Source of the DNA: Crambe crambe
Taxonomy: Eukaryota; Porifera; Demospongiae; Poecilosclerida; Crambeidae
Direction: 5' to 3'
DNA: 64,000 nt
NCBI GenBank assembly: GCA_963924555.1
Contig: OZ004593.1
Coordinates: 4,770,480-4,834,479, forward strand
Part shown: one piece after another, positions 1 through 11,923 of the stretch
Layout of the letters: every line of letters starts with the position of its first letter
Numbering within the stretch: position 1 is the first letter of the stretch
Program-made: the position numbers and the translations under genes
The notes under the pieces: model-generated
The model's database searches: none
What the model was told of the DNA's origin: nothing
The model's input: the letters and a program-made list of their open reading frames with translations, nothing else

Positions 1-140
1 CTATGTAAACACTGTTTCTATGCTTACAGAGTTCCTGGACTTTGAGTGGTCAGCTAACATATGCTATAGCTTAGCTACGCTTATCTACCGGTATATAGTC
101 ATAGTTAGTGATTTGTCGAAAGTTTGCTTGTGTGCTTATC

Positions 141-2255
141 ATGGCACTGAAAGTATGGTTTCAATTGACGTGCCATCTCTTTCTGCCATTCCTGATTGGT
201 ATGTAAGTCTTCATGGTAATTTTTACAGTGCTTTACTAGCTAATAATTATGCTGCAATATATTCCTTCAGGTTCCTCCTCCACTGTGCATCAAGTGTATC
301 CTACTGAATACATCTTCACCACTGCCACCAATAATGTGTCAGACTTAGAGAATTGTACTAGTTATAAAAATCGTAGCGATTTCACAAGATGCCAGCATCC
401 TTCTGTACTGACTGATTCTCAGCAGTGTGACTCACAGCTTCTAGGGAAGAACAGCAACTCCATTGAAACTGTACAAAATGGACGAATCCTGTTCAGATTT
501 GCAATGATCACTAACATCACTTGTGTGGAATTCTGTTACCATGCAATGCAAGATCTACAAGACCCAACTGTAAGGTTCCTCAAAGTCGTTTATTATAATG
601 AAAGTGATGGATATGAACCTTGGAGAGCCCCTACTAGTAGTATGCCACAAGGATCTCACCGATTAGATTTTGATATATCCAGAACACATGATTTCAAAGC
701 CAGCATCAGTGCAAAAAATGTTGTGCTTTCCTTTACTATTCGTGGAAACTCAACATTGAGACTAAAGGAAGTGAAGTTTTATACTACAAGTCCTATTGTA
801 CCCACCACTCAGACCACTATCACCAGAACTTCTACTAGGTCTCAACCCACAACACCAAAAAGTTCCGCTGATCATCAACCCACAACACTTATTTCTACCG
901 AACGTTCAACTGGACCTCAGCCTACAGAACTTGTTACTACTGAAAATTTCACTAGACATCATCCTACGACACGTTCCACTGAATTCACAGCCACTGCAGG
1001 TTCTGCTCAACCCAAAAATCTTGTTACTACTGAAAGTTCTACTGGATCCATGGTTCCTCTTGTTATAGGAGTTGTGGCTGCAGCTGTGATCATACTGGCA
1101 GTCATATTGGGAGTTACTTGTTTAGTAGCAATAACTGTTCACAGAAGACATTCCAAAAATGTCTTCAAACTATTTCCAAAACAGACTGAAGAGTTGACGT
1201 TGGATTCCACAGAAAAGCTCGAACTCGCTGCAGTACATTCTGCTGATTCAATGCTTGAAATTGATAATCCTTACAATGCAAGTTTAGAAAATTCATCTCA
1301 ACATATCCAGAAGCATGATGATGATAAGCATGACCATAATTATAGTGTTATTGAGTCAAGTGGTGATGGTAATCCAGCATCTCTATATGCTTCAATTCCG
1401 GAAAAAGTCGAAACGAGGGAAGAAAGAAGTACATCTGAAGGCAGAGAAGATACCCATACTTACTCTGTAGTAAACAAGAAGCTCACTAAAGAGAACAAAT
1501 CACACACACCTGAAGGCCAAGATGATATCCATGTTTATTCAGTGGTAAACAAAAAGCTTGCAAAAGAGAAAGCCAATGAAGAAATGGATGAACAAGATGA
1601 AGCTTCAGTTCACAAAAAGATCGAGATATCAAAAGAGTTCCCCAGACCAGAAGGCCAAGACGATAGCCATGTTTATTCAGTGGTGAATAAAAAAGAACGA
1701 CAATCAACTAAGCAAAATGAAGCACCAAAAGAGTTGTGTACACCTGAAGGTCAAGATGATAGCCATATTTATTCTGTAGTGAAGAAGAAACTCACAAAAG
1801 AGAGAGTGAATGAAGAAATGGATGAGTCAATTGAAATTTCAGTCCAGAAGAAGACCAAAACACCAAAAGAGTTGGTGAAAAAGAAATTCACAAAAGAAAG
1901 CACGAAGGAAGAAACAGCTAAGCATAATAAAGCATCAGAGAAGAAGACCGAAATGCTGAAAGAGTTGTGTATGCCTGAAAGCAAAGATGAAAGCCATATT
2001 TATTCAGTGGTGAAGAAGAAGTTCACAAAAGAGAAAGAGACTTGTAATGAAGAAGCCAACACTCTATTATATGCTGTCACAGATAAGAAGAAAACAGCAG
2101 AAGCACCAGCTGATTTGGAAGAAAGCACACTTATAAGTCCAAGAGACCACACCCTTTTTACCAAGGAAAAAAGTCCCCAAATGTCTACTGATAATTGTGA
2201 AGAGGAAGTGACTATTGAAGATCAAAGCAATGGGAGTATCAGAATGGAAGTTTGA
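141..2255 (+). CDS. Receptor A1: ectodomain A, Thr-rich stalk, TM helix, long multi-tyrosine tail
   Basis: Two exons: 141-198 (signal peptide MALKVWFQLTCHLFL...) and 271-2255, joined in phase 1 across a 72-nt GT-AG intron; spliced length is 680 residues. The mature chain starts SSSTVHQVYPTEYIF and has about 170 residues with conserved Cys and N-glycosylation sites. It ends in LRLKEVKFYT, which is vaguely like a galactose-binding (discoidin-like) beta sandwich; that family guess is weak. A Thr/Ser/Pro-rich stalk leads to a helix at about residues 280-308 (PLVIGVVAAAVIILAV). The tail of about 370 residues holds eight YxxV/I/T sites: YSVI, YASI, YSVV five times and YAVT, set in a repeated unit rich in KKK...TPEGQDDSH. 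This is the longest intact member of family A. I do not recognise a named gene; a tyrosine-phosphorylated signalling receptor is inferred. Confidence 0.8.
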
Positions 2256-3844
2256 TCAACTAAGACTCGTGTGACCATGAAGAAATGTAGAATCAGTACT
2301 AGTCATAACAGCTACATGTTTGCAGTTATAATAAAAAAATTATTGATAAATCGTGAGGCTCAATAATTAGCTATTATCATAGGAAGTGATTCATAGATAA
2401 TTGGGTGAACCAAGTGATGTAGCTACATACATGTGATGAGGCCACAAATGTCACATGACAGATATTATATATAAGCATGCACAGATAAGGTCAAAGTTCA
2501 CTCTCTCTGTAGAGAACCCAAACTCTTCTATGAAGCCTGGGGGGCACAGGTACAAAATGCGTCACAAATGAGCATACCATTATGCAGTCTCATTAGGAGA
2601 AAGAGAAGATGCCACTTCAGCTCTCCATGACTCGTGATAAGTAGCATAATCTTGGCTAGCTACATAGAACACATTAGCTACAGAAGTTTCATCCAAGAAA
2701 GTCTGACTAATTTAATTATTGACTCTATATCACCTGGAATTGCTACATGATTTAACTGCGCCTTCAGGTGCTTTTTTAAGTTTTTCCTCCCAGAGAATTG
2801 AACCATTACACAAGGATTTTAGCTTCAACAATCACCACTCTCATGCTATTATACTTGAGTGAATATTCCATGTTTATTTTTTGTTTCTGTTGTTGTAGCT
2901 GTTCTTAATGGGTTTGGTTGCCAGTGTATGTCCAAGACTATAATGGACCAGGTTTCATTTTAGCTATCAAAATTAGTCAACCAACCAGTTAATCCAACCT
3001 CTAAATAGACACTAGATCCCTTGCTGTGCATGCACACACGAGGGGGTAGCTAATGAAAGTTCCACAATCATCACTCATGCCTATTAGTTGAGTGATTCCA
3101 TGTTGAGGGGTTTTTAAAATGTTTTTGTTATTACTTCTTAATGGGTTTTACGAGCTAGTAGCTATTATATGTGGCCAAGATATTATAATAAACTGCTCAT
3201 TCCCAAATAAGGCCTATACTAGATTAAGTTGATATAGCTAGTAAATATGTAGATTATAAGGATAACTATCATCAAGGTTTGGTTTTAGCTCTCCAAATGA
3301 GACCATCACGTTTCCTGATCCCTAAAAGTGTCCACATTGAGAGCCTTCATTATGTGGTTGTTTACTCCTTCATGAGGTTACAAGCTACGTATGTAGCTAT
3401 AGGACATGTAAATTATGCTGGCAGTTTTGGGCATAAATAAGTTGAAACAATTGTCACTTATTTCAAATTCTATAAGCACATAGCTATTTCATAAAAGGAC
3501 AGGGGTGACGTATAGTGAGTTTTAGTTTGTGCATGTCCCTAAAATTTCAACTTCAAGCACAGAATACGTATTTATGAATGATGCATTAAGATACAATAAC
3601 AATTCAACTGTTTCTGTTATTGTCTATGTACCCACCAACTCAATTAAGGCATTACGTAGGACCATAATTAGCCACTTTTCTGTAGCTAAGTAATCTAGAT
3701 AGATAGAGCAGCAAGCAAGATAGCTAACTATCTAGCTATTTTATTTCAGCAAGACTTCGATGGTTTACCATGTGCTAGCAAATTATATAATCAGCAGCTA
3801 AAGTATTTCAAAGCTTAAACAGGAATGTGCTTCTAATGTTGCTC
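2256..3844. repeat. A1-A2 spacer, duplicated again between A3 and A4
   Basis: No gene seen. The spacer matches 6600-7804 in long blocks, for example the stretch around 3300-3400 against 7290-7380, and 3590-3840 against 7550-7800 which is almost identical. It belongs to a duplicated unit of roughly 4 kb that carries the tail of one family-A gene and the 5' part of the next. The 250 bases before the start codon of A2 (3590-3844) are also conserved before A4, and in part before A7 and A9, so they probably hold the promoter of this branch. Confidence 0.6.
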
Positions 3845-5019
3845 ATGACACTGAAAGTCTGGTTTCAACTGTGCCTTCCTTTTCTGGTGTTTGATGTGGG
3901 TAAGTAAATTTTGCAGTTGGCTACTACTGGTCATTATGCTATAATATTCCTTCAGGTTCTCCCTCCACTGTGCATCAAGTGTATCCTACTGAATACATCT
4001 TCACCACTGCCACCAATAATGTGTCAGACATAGAGAATTGTGCTCCATATATGAGTCCTTCACCTTTTGCTTTCTTAAGATGCCAGCATCCTTCTGTACT
4101 GACTGATTCTCAGCAGTGTGACCCACAGCTTCTGAGGGAGAACAGCAACTCCATTGAAACTGTACAAAATGGACAAATCCTGTTCAGATTTGCAATGATC
4201 ACTAACATCACTTGTGTGGAATTCTGTTACCATGCGATTCAAGATCCACAAGATCCATATGCAAGGTCCCCCAAAGTCGCTTATTATAATGAAAGTGATG
4301 GATATGAACCTTGGCATAACCTTGGTACTCAACGAGATTCTCACAAAATAAATTATAGTACATCATTCAGAACAAGTACTTTCAATACCAGCATCACTGC
4401 AAGAAATTTAATACTTGCCTTCTATATTCATGGAAACTCAGTGTTGAGACTAATGGAAGTGAAGTTTTATACTACATGTCCTACTGTACCCAACACTCAG
4501 ATCACTTCTACCAGAAGTTCTACTAGGTCTCAACCCACTACTACTAATCGTCAACCCTCAACACTTACAACTACCAAAAGTTCAACTGGACCTCAGCCTA
4601 CAGAACTTGTTATTACTACAGCACTCCTTACTGAAGCTATTGGCTCTACTGGATGTAACCCCACATCATTCTTCACCACTAATAGTCCCATACCACAATC
4701 ATCCACTTCATCAACATCAACAACTTCATGTAATAACATAACAGCTGGAATCACTGGACTCACTGTTGCCATTTCCATCCTCCTCCTCCTCCTCCTCCTC
4801 CTTGTGATAGTGGCCATCACAGTCCTCATCAACAAGAAAATAAAACTAAGAATGATGACAATCGAACACCCTCAAAGAAATCCAGCTAAAGATGAGCAAG
4901 TTGAAGAGCCATCATCACTAGCCGGAAAAGAAGCAGTGACCACCTTCAATGTCACTGACAACTGTTGCTATGCTAGCACTGGTGTACCACTGTATGAAGT
5001 CATTCATCCTCCTAAATAA
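3845..5019 (+). CDS. Receptor A2: ectodomain A joined to short tail type 2
   Basis: Exons are 3845-3899 (MTLKVWFQLCLPFLVFDV signal peptide) and 3956-5019, phase 1, 56-nt intron, 372 residues. The ectodomain is very close to A1 and A4. After a Thr/Ser stalk, the helix (ITGLTVAISILLLLLLLLVIV) at about residues 282-308 and the roughly 64-residue tail are unlike A1. They match the cassette used by the C receptors (same LxVAxxxLLLL helix and RNPAKDE segment) and end in the NCCYAST...PLYEVI motif of family B. The gene is a chimera of ectodomain A with tail 2. A degenerate family-A helix and tail remain downstream at 5466-6599, as if displaced. Function is inferred: surface receptor with two candidate tail tyrosines. 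Confidence 0.8.
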
Positions 5020-5465
5020 GTCATGCTATCCACAATGTATGACTGGACAGGTTTGAAAATTTCTACCCCTGGGACTTCTAGCTACATATAATTATTATTC
5101 CTTCATTACTTTTTGTCAGTTTTAGCTTTTAATTATAAACTACCCAGTCCATTATGCATCAACAACCATCACTCATGTTAATGTGTAGTCGAGTGCTTGT
5201 TTTTATGTTTGCAAAGGGTTGTAGCTATTGCCAGTGTGTGCTGAACATTATAACTAATAGAACATATTTGACTGTACTACAATATTGTAGCTTTTGGGAG
5301 TTTAAACCAACCAGGTTCAACTTCTGAATAAATATCTGAAATGATTACTTAACCCCTTACTCTGTATGTATGCATGCGAAGGTAGCTAATGAAAGTTTGC
5401 TAGCCATCACTTATAAAAGACAACATTAGAGCGCTACTAAGTCCACAGATCTTACCACTAGCTAC
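5020..5465. other. 3' flank of A2
   Basis: No gene. Contains the conserved 3' flank of tail-2 cassettes (AATTTCTACCCCTGG near 5056), also seen at 12642, 25058, 36236 and 42102, followed by AT-rich sequence. Stalk remnants resembling the A6/A8 stalk (AGTCCACAGATCTTACCACT) appear near 5440-5465. Confidence 0.5.
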
Positions 5466-6599
5466 TGACTGGATCCATGGTTCCCCTTGTGATAGGAGTT
5501 GTGGCTGCAGCTGTGATCATACTGGCAGTCATATTGGGTTTAGTAATTATTATTATTTGCAGCATCAAACACCCTCCAAAACAGACTGGATAGTTGCAAG
5601 TGCAGAAAATTCATCTCAACATATCCAGAAGCATGATGATAAAAATGACCATAATTACAGTGTTATTGAGTCATGCACCACACCAAGTGGTGATGGTAAC
5701 CCAGCACCTCTATATGCCTCGATTCAGGAGAAAGGAAGGAAGCAGTACATCTGAAGGCAGAGAAGAAACAAGAAGCTCATTGAAGGCCAAGATGAAAGCC
5801 ATGTTTATTCAGTGGTGAATAAAAAGCTTAAAGACGAATCAGCTAAGCAAAGTGGAGCATATGAAGCACCACACACACCTGAAGCCAATGAAGAAATGGA
5901 TGAACAAGATGAAGCTTCAGTCCATAAAAAGATCAAGATATCAAAAGAGTTCCCCAGGCCAGAAGGCCAAGATGATTGCCATGTTTATTCAGTGGTGAAT
6001 AAAAGCTTCAAAAAGAAGGAGAATCAACTAAGCAAAATGAAGCATTTGAAGCACCAAAAGAGTTGCATACACCTAAAGGTCAAGATGATAGCCATGTTTA
6101 TTCTGTGGTGAAGAAGAAACTCACAAAAGAGAGAGCAAATGAAGAAATGGATGTGTCAATTGTCTAGAAGAAGACCAAAACACCAATAGAGTTGTGTACA
6201 CCTGAAGACCAAGATGGTAGCCATGTTTATTCAGTGGTGAAGAAGAAGTCCACAAAAAATAAAGAATAGATGAATCAACTAAGCATAACGAGCGTCTGCT
6301 GAAACACTGAAAGAGTTGCATACACCTGAAGGGCCATGTTTATTCAATGGTGAAGAAAAAGCTCACGAAAGAGAAAGAGACCTGTAATGAAGAAGCCAAC
6401 ATTCTATTATAATTATGCTAAGAAGAAAACAGCAGAAGCACCAGCTGATAAGGAAGAAAGCAAACTTAAAAGTCCAAGAGACCACACCCTTTTTATCATA
6501 ACCACTTCCAAGAAAAGTCCTCAAATATCTACTGATAATTGTGAAGAGGAAGTGACTATCGAAGATCAAGGCAAGCTTGACCAACTAAGACTCGTGTGA
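5466..6599 (+). pseudogene. A3: headless family-A helix and multi-tyrosine tail (relic)
   Basis: Begins inside the stalk and runs through a family-A helix (VPLVIGVVAAAVIILAVILG) into a stop at 5590. Tail pieces in shifting frames follow: YSVIES and YASIQEK near 5660-5730, then several HVYSVV units between 5800 and 6250, and the terminal KEKETCNEEA block near 6375-6410. No ectodomain or signal exon precedes it. Frameshifts and stops are present in every unit. It lies directly after A2, whose own tail is of another type, so it looks like the original tail left behind when A2 acquired its present one. Not expected to make protein. Confidence 0.75.
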
Positions 6600-7804
6600 C
6601 CATAAAGAAAATTAATGTAGAGTCATAATAGCTACATGTTTATAATAAAAGCATTAGCTAGCTACATTATTGATAAATCATGAGGCTCAATAAATATTAT
6701 TATATGAAGTGATTCATAGCTACTGGCATCATTGATAATCAGGTAAACCAAGTGTCATACATGTAGCTAATGAGGCCATGAATTTCGCATGTATATAATG
6801 TACAGCTTTACGTATAAGCATGCACGGATAAGGTCAAAATTCACTCTCTCTGTGGAGAACCCAAACTTGTATGAACTCTTCCATGCAATCTATTTTGTCT
6901 CTATTTTGTCTCTATGAAACCTGGGGGGTATGGGTACAAAATATGTCACAAATGAGCATACCATTATGCAGTCTCATTAGGAGAAAGAGAAGATGCCACT
7001 TCTTCATACTTCAGCTGTGCATGCACATAGCTAATGAAAGTTTCTACAATCATCACTCATGCCTATTAGTTGAGTGGTTCCACATTGTTTTTTTTCGTTA
7101 TCATTTCTTAATGGATTTACTAGCTAATATTAGTATGTGGCCAAGATATTATATATAATACTGCTCATTCCCAAGGCCTATAGGCTATGTTGATGATATG
7201 TCAACCTATAGCTAGAAGCTGCATAGATTATTATATACGTATAAGAATACTATCATCAAAGTTTGGTTTTAACTATCAGGATACCTCTCTCCAAATGAGA
7301 CCATCACTTTTCCTGATCCCTAAAAGTGTCCACATTGAGAGCTTTCATTATGTCATTGTTTACTCCTTCATGAGGTGACATGCTATATAGGACATGCAAA
7401 ATAATTTTGGGCATAATACGTAGCTACGAACTGTCACTTATTTCAAATTCTGTAAGTATGATGGCATTTCATAATAGGGCAGGGGTGAAGCATAGGGAGT
7501 TTTAGTTTGTGCATGGTCCCTAGAACTTCCCCAGTGCATTCCATTTTCGATACAATAACAAATTCAACTGTTTCTGTTATTGTCTATGTACCCACCAACT
7601 CAATTAAGGCATTACGTAGGACCATAATTAGCCACTTTTCTGTAGCTAAGTAATCTAGATAGATAGAGCAGCAAGTAAGCTAGCTAACTATCTAGCTATT
7701 TTATTTCAGCAAGACTTCGATGGTTTACCATGTGCTAGCAAATTATATAATCAGCAGCTAAAGTATTTCAAAGCTTAAACAGGAATGTGCTTCTAATGTT
7801 GCTC
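6600..7804. repeat. A3-A4 spacer, copy of the A1-A2 spacer
   Basis: No gene. Block-by-block copy of 2256-3844 with small deletions and insertions, including the near-identical 5' flank of A2 and A4. Short gains of TAGCTA-like words (for example near 6655) distinguish the copies. Confidence 0.6.
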
Positions 7805-9192
7805 ATGACACTGAAAGTCTGGTTTAAACTGTGCCTTCCTTTTCTGGTGTTTGATGTGGGTAAGTAAATTTTGCAGTTGGCTACTACTGGTCATTATGCT
7901 GTAATATTCCTTCAGGTTCTCCATCAAGTGTATCCTACTGAATACATCTTCACCACTGCCACCAATAATGTGTCAGACATAGAGAATTGTGCTCCATATA
8001 TGAGTCCTTCACCTTTTGCTTTCTTAAGATGCCAGCATCCTTCTGTACTGACTGATTCTCAGCAGTGTGACCCACAGCTTCTGAGGGAGAACAGCAACTC
8101 CATTGAAACTGTACAAAATGGACGAATCCTGTTCAGATTTGCAATGATCACTAACATCACTTGTGTGGAATTCTGTTACCATGCGATTCAAGATCCACAA
8201 GATCCATATCCAAGGTCCCCCAAAGTCGCTTATTATAATGAAAGTGATGGATATGAACCTTGGAGAGCCCCTACTAGTAGTATGTCACAAGAATCTCACC
8301 GATTAGATTTTGATATATCATCCAGAACACATGATTTCAATGCCAGCATCAGTGCAAAAATTGTTTTGCTTGTCTTCAATATTCATGAAAACTCAGTGTT
8401 GAGACTAATGGAAGTGAAGTTTTATACTACATGTCCTACCACTCAGACCACTTCTACCAGAAGTTCTACTAGGTCTCAACCCACAACACCAACAACTACT
8501 GAAAGTTCCACTGATCATACTGAAAATTCAACTGGATTAGTTACTAATTCCACTGAATCCACAACCACTGAAAACTCTACAGATCTAGCCACTATTGAAA
8601 GTTCCATAGGAGTTGGTGGTTGTAGCTGTGATCATACTGGCAGTCATATTGGCTTTAGTAATTATTATTATTCGCAGCATCAAACACCCTTCAAAACAGA
8701 CTGGAGAGTTGACGTTCGATTCCTCAGGAAAGCTCGAACTCACTGCAGTACATTCTGCTGATTCAATGTTTGAAATTGATAATTCTTACTATGCAAGTGC
8801 AGGAAATTCATCTCAACACATCCAGAAGCATAACAGTAATGAAAATGACCATAATTACAGTGTTATTGAGTCATGCACCCCACCAAGTGGTGATGGTAAC
8901 CCAGCACCTATATATGCCTCAATCGAGGAGAAAGTCAAGACAAGAGGAGGAAGCAGTACATCTGAAGGCAGAGAAGATACCCATACTTACTCTGTGGTGG
9001 ACGAGAAACTCATTAAGGAGAACAAATCACATGTCACACACCTGAAGGCCAAGATGAAAGCCATGTTTATTCAGTGGTGAGAGAAGAAACAGATAAATCA
9101 ACTAAGCAAAATGAAGCACCGAAAGAGCTGTGCACACCTGATGAAAGCCATGTTTACTCAGTGGTGAATAAGACATCAAGGCAATGGGAGTA
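7805..9192 (+). pseudogene. A4: frameshifted family-A receptor
   Basis: Signal exon 7805-7859 is intact (MTLKVWFKLCLPFLVFDV). The second exon starts at 7915 but lacks 11 nt found in A2 (CTCCACTGTGC), which throws the canonical splice product into a stop after about 27 residues. The rest of the ectodomain is open in another frame to about 8600. A second shift falls at the helix: the frame from 8613 carries VIILAVILALVIIII and the tail with YSVI, YASI and YSVV. A third shift comes near 9030 in the following tail unit. Otherwise nearly identical to A2 over the ectodomain and to A6/A8 over the tail. A recent duplicate that has decayed, unless the indels are assembly errors. Confidence 0.75.
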
Positions 9193-9805
9193 AAATGAAG
9201 GAAACTTAATTAAGATAACACTGCTGAAGATTTGTGTGACCATAGAAAACAAGGCATATGTTCGACTCTCTCCTAGATTAAGCTAGATTTAACCAGCCCA
9301 CGCTTTCACCATTTTGTCTTATAGTTATAAAAAGAACTCTAATTAACCAAAGAAAAATTGAACTATATTACAACTCAAGTGACAATTAATACCAAGTAGT
9401 GAACCATGATTATGTTTCTGTACTATGATATGGGATATACCCAGTTAGCTATTAGTATGTGCCTTAAGACATTGTAACAGTAGTTGTAGGTTAAAAACAA
9501 AAACAAAAATGAGATACTAGCTACTGATTGATGATACTACTGCTTCTGTGTAGCTACACTTAATGTCATCATTATTTGCAATGCTGCAATCTCTAATGTG
9601 CCTCAAGTGTGTGCTTCGAAAATCAAGACAATGGTTATAAGAAGTTTACACATGACTGTATTGATTTTCATAATCTATATATGCTGGTAGCTAGCACAGA
9701 TCTTCATCTTCAGCATAACTTCCTGACTCTGAACTGCAAGGCCTTCGAAATAAGAGCTTAAAGCTCAGTTTTTCTGACTTAGCTAGAGACTCAGAGTAAT
9801 TATAG

Positions 9806-9897
<92 letters not shown>

Positions 9898-10444
9898 CCC
9901 AACCCACCCTCATCTTTATAATCTAGTAATTCGCTCTAGTATCAACAGACCTAAGTTTACATAACATAAGCTAGAATCACTGGACTCATGATTGTTACCA
10001 TTTCCTCCTCCTTGTGATAGGCATAGCTATGTCTGGTCATTATTTGTTTGTCAGGACTAAAAAGTACTGATCAAAATGCACACTAATGCAATATCCAGTT
10101 AAATGTTAGAATAAATTATACTTTGTGGGGACAGCATGTCCAGTTAATATCAATTTCTTATCATAAGCACTGTTCTTTTGATATAATATTCTGTGTTGTA
10201 TCGATTATGTCCACATCATGGGAGTTAATCTGATGGTCACCTTCCAATCATACATGCTCAGCCACTGGCGATTAGTCAAAGTTGGCATACTTGCATGCTA
10301 CTTTGAGTCCAGAGTAAAAATTTCCACATATTAAATTTATGTGGTCAATCACTAGGTGTGCGTTATTTAGAATAATAAATTACCACAACACACTACAGCA
10401 TCTTAGCTAAGCCTATAGCTACAGTGTCTGCACGATAATTTATC
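9193..10444. other. Intergenic, with long (CT)n tract
   Basis: No gene seen. A perfect CT dinucleotide repeat covers about 9808-9894. A short scrap of tail-2 helix sequence (AATCACTGGACTCATGATTG with CCTCCTCCTTGTGATAG) lies at 9973-10020, a further relic of the shared cassette. Confidence 0.6.
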
Positions 10445-11923
10445 ATGAAATTGTGCTGCTTATTCTTGTTGGTTCTGCTTCTTGAGGAAGGTAAGTGTGC
10501 GACTAGCTACACTAAAAATGTTTAATATCAAGGTTTGATTTCCAATAATAATTATTGCTACTCTTCAGGTTCTCCCTCCACTATGCATCAAGTGTATCCT
10601 ACTGAATACATCTTCACCACTGGCACCAATAATTTATCTGAATTGGAGAATTGTACTATTTATCGTAGCAATTTCACCAGATGCCAGCATCCTTCTGGAT
10701 TGACTAATTCTCGGCAATGTCCCCCACGGTTTTTCAGTGAGTACAACAAGAACTCCATTAAAGCTGTACACGAAGGACAAATCCTGTTCAGATTTGCACT
10801 GCCCACTAACCTCACCAGTATGGAATTCTGTTATCATGGTGTACCAGTTCCATATCATGTACTTACATCCTTGATTTCATTTCAACTTTGTGATTCTCAG
10901 TATACCCCACCATTTTTTAATTATTATACTGTATTACATTTTGGTCACTGGCACAGAACATATGACTTTTATGACAGCATCATTACTAGAAATATAGTGC
11001 TTTTGTTCAATATTCCTGGAAACTCCACCTTGAGACTATTCGAAGTGAAGTTTTATGGTACAGAAGGGAACTTTTCTACATCATTGACCACTGAATCCAC
11101 AGCCACTACAGGCTCCACTAGACCAATAGATCTTGCCACTACTGAAAATTTTACTAGATCATCCATTGTGATAGGAGTTATGGCTGCAGCTGTGATCATA
11201 CTGACAGCAATATTGGGAGTTACTTGTTTAGTAGCGATGGTCAATCACAGAAGACATTCCAAATGTATCTTCAAACACTCTTCAAAACAATCGACATTAG
11301 ATTCCACGGAAGAGATTAAACTTACTGCAATACGGTATATTGACCCTATGCTTGAGAGCAATAGTTCTTACTATGCAGCAAGTGAAGGAAATCCATCTCA
11401 AAACCTCCAGAAGCATGATAACATAAATTTCAATGAGAGTGACCATAATTACTACAGTGTGATTGAGTCAGCCACCACGTGTACACCAAGTGGTGATGGT
11501 AATCAAGCATCTTTATATGCCTCAATTCAAGAGAAAGCAGGAAGTACATCTGAAGATACCCATACTTACTCTGTGGTGAACACTAGGAAAGAAGATAGTG
11601 GTGATATGTTGCAAGAAGTAATAGGTGACAAGTGCATGTCCAGCAGTGACACCTATGCCTCAGTCCAGGAGAACGAATCACACGTACAAGACGATAGCCA
11701 TGTTTATTCGGTGGTGAAGAAGAAGCTTGTAAAAGAGAAAGAGACTTGTAATGAAGAAGCCAACACTCTAACACCGTTGTATGCTGTTGTGGATAAGAGG
11801 AAAGAACCTGCTGTTTTGGAAGAAAGTCTGACTAAAGTGAATGATAATCGTGAAGAGGAAGTAGCTATTGAAGATCAAGGCAATGGGTGTATCAGAATGG
11901 AAATGAAGAAAATACTTGTGTGA
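10445..11923 (+). CDS. Receptor A5: diverged family-A receptor with medium tyrosine tail
   Basis: Exons 10445-10490 (MKLCCLFLLVLLLEEG signal peptide) and 10569-11923, phase 1, 78-nt intron, 466 residues. The ectodomain keeps the MHQVYPTEYIFTT start and the LRLFEVKFYG end. It differs much more in the middle than the other copies do from each other, with a distinct loop around SLISFQLCDSQYTPP. The stalk is short. The helix is at about residues 213-240 (VIGVMAAAVIILTAILGV). The tail of about 225 residues has YYSVI, YASI, YSVV, YASV, YSVV and YAVV. The signal peptide type (CCLF...LLLEEG) matches A6 and A8, not A1/A2. All frames are intact, so this is a good candidate for an active, older member. 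Confidence 0.82.

Noticed and set aside
796-1068. Leu/Pro-rich plus-strand frame over the A1 stalk (and the same in A8 at 49125)
   Set aside because: Shadow of the ACC-rich Thr stalk in another frame; its conservation follows the receptor gene.
1486-1984. Minus-strand frames over family-A tails
   Set aside because: Antisense of the repeated tail units; no start context or domain of their own.
4593-4835. Arg-rich minus-strand frames over helices (also 52642, 55321, 59212, 60765 and 63596)
   Set aside because: Reverse complement of CTC-rich leucine helices and Thr stalks; recurs wherever the helix does.
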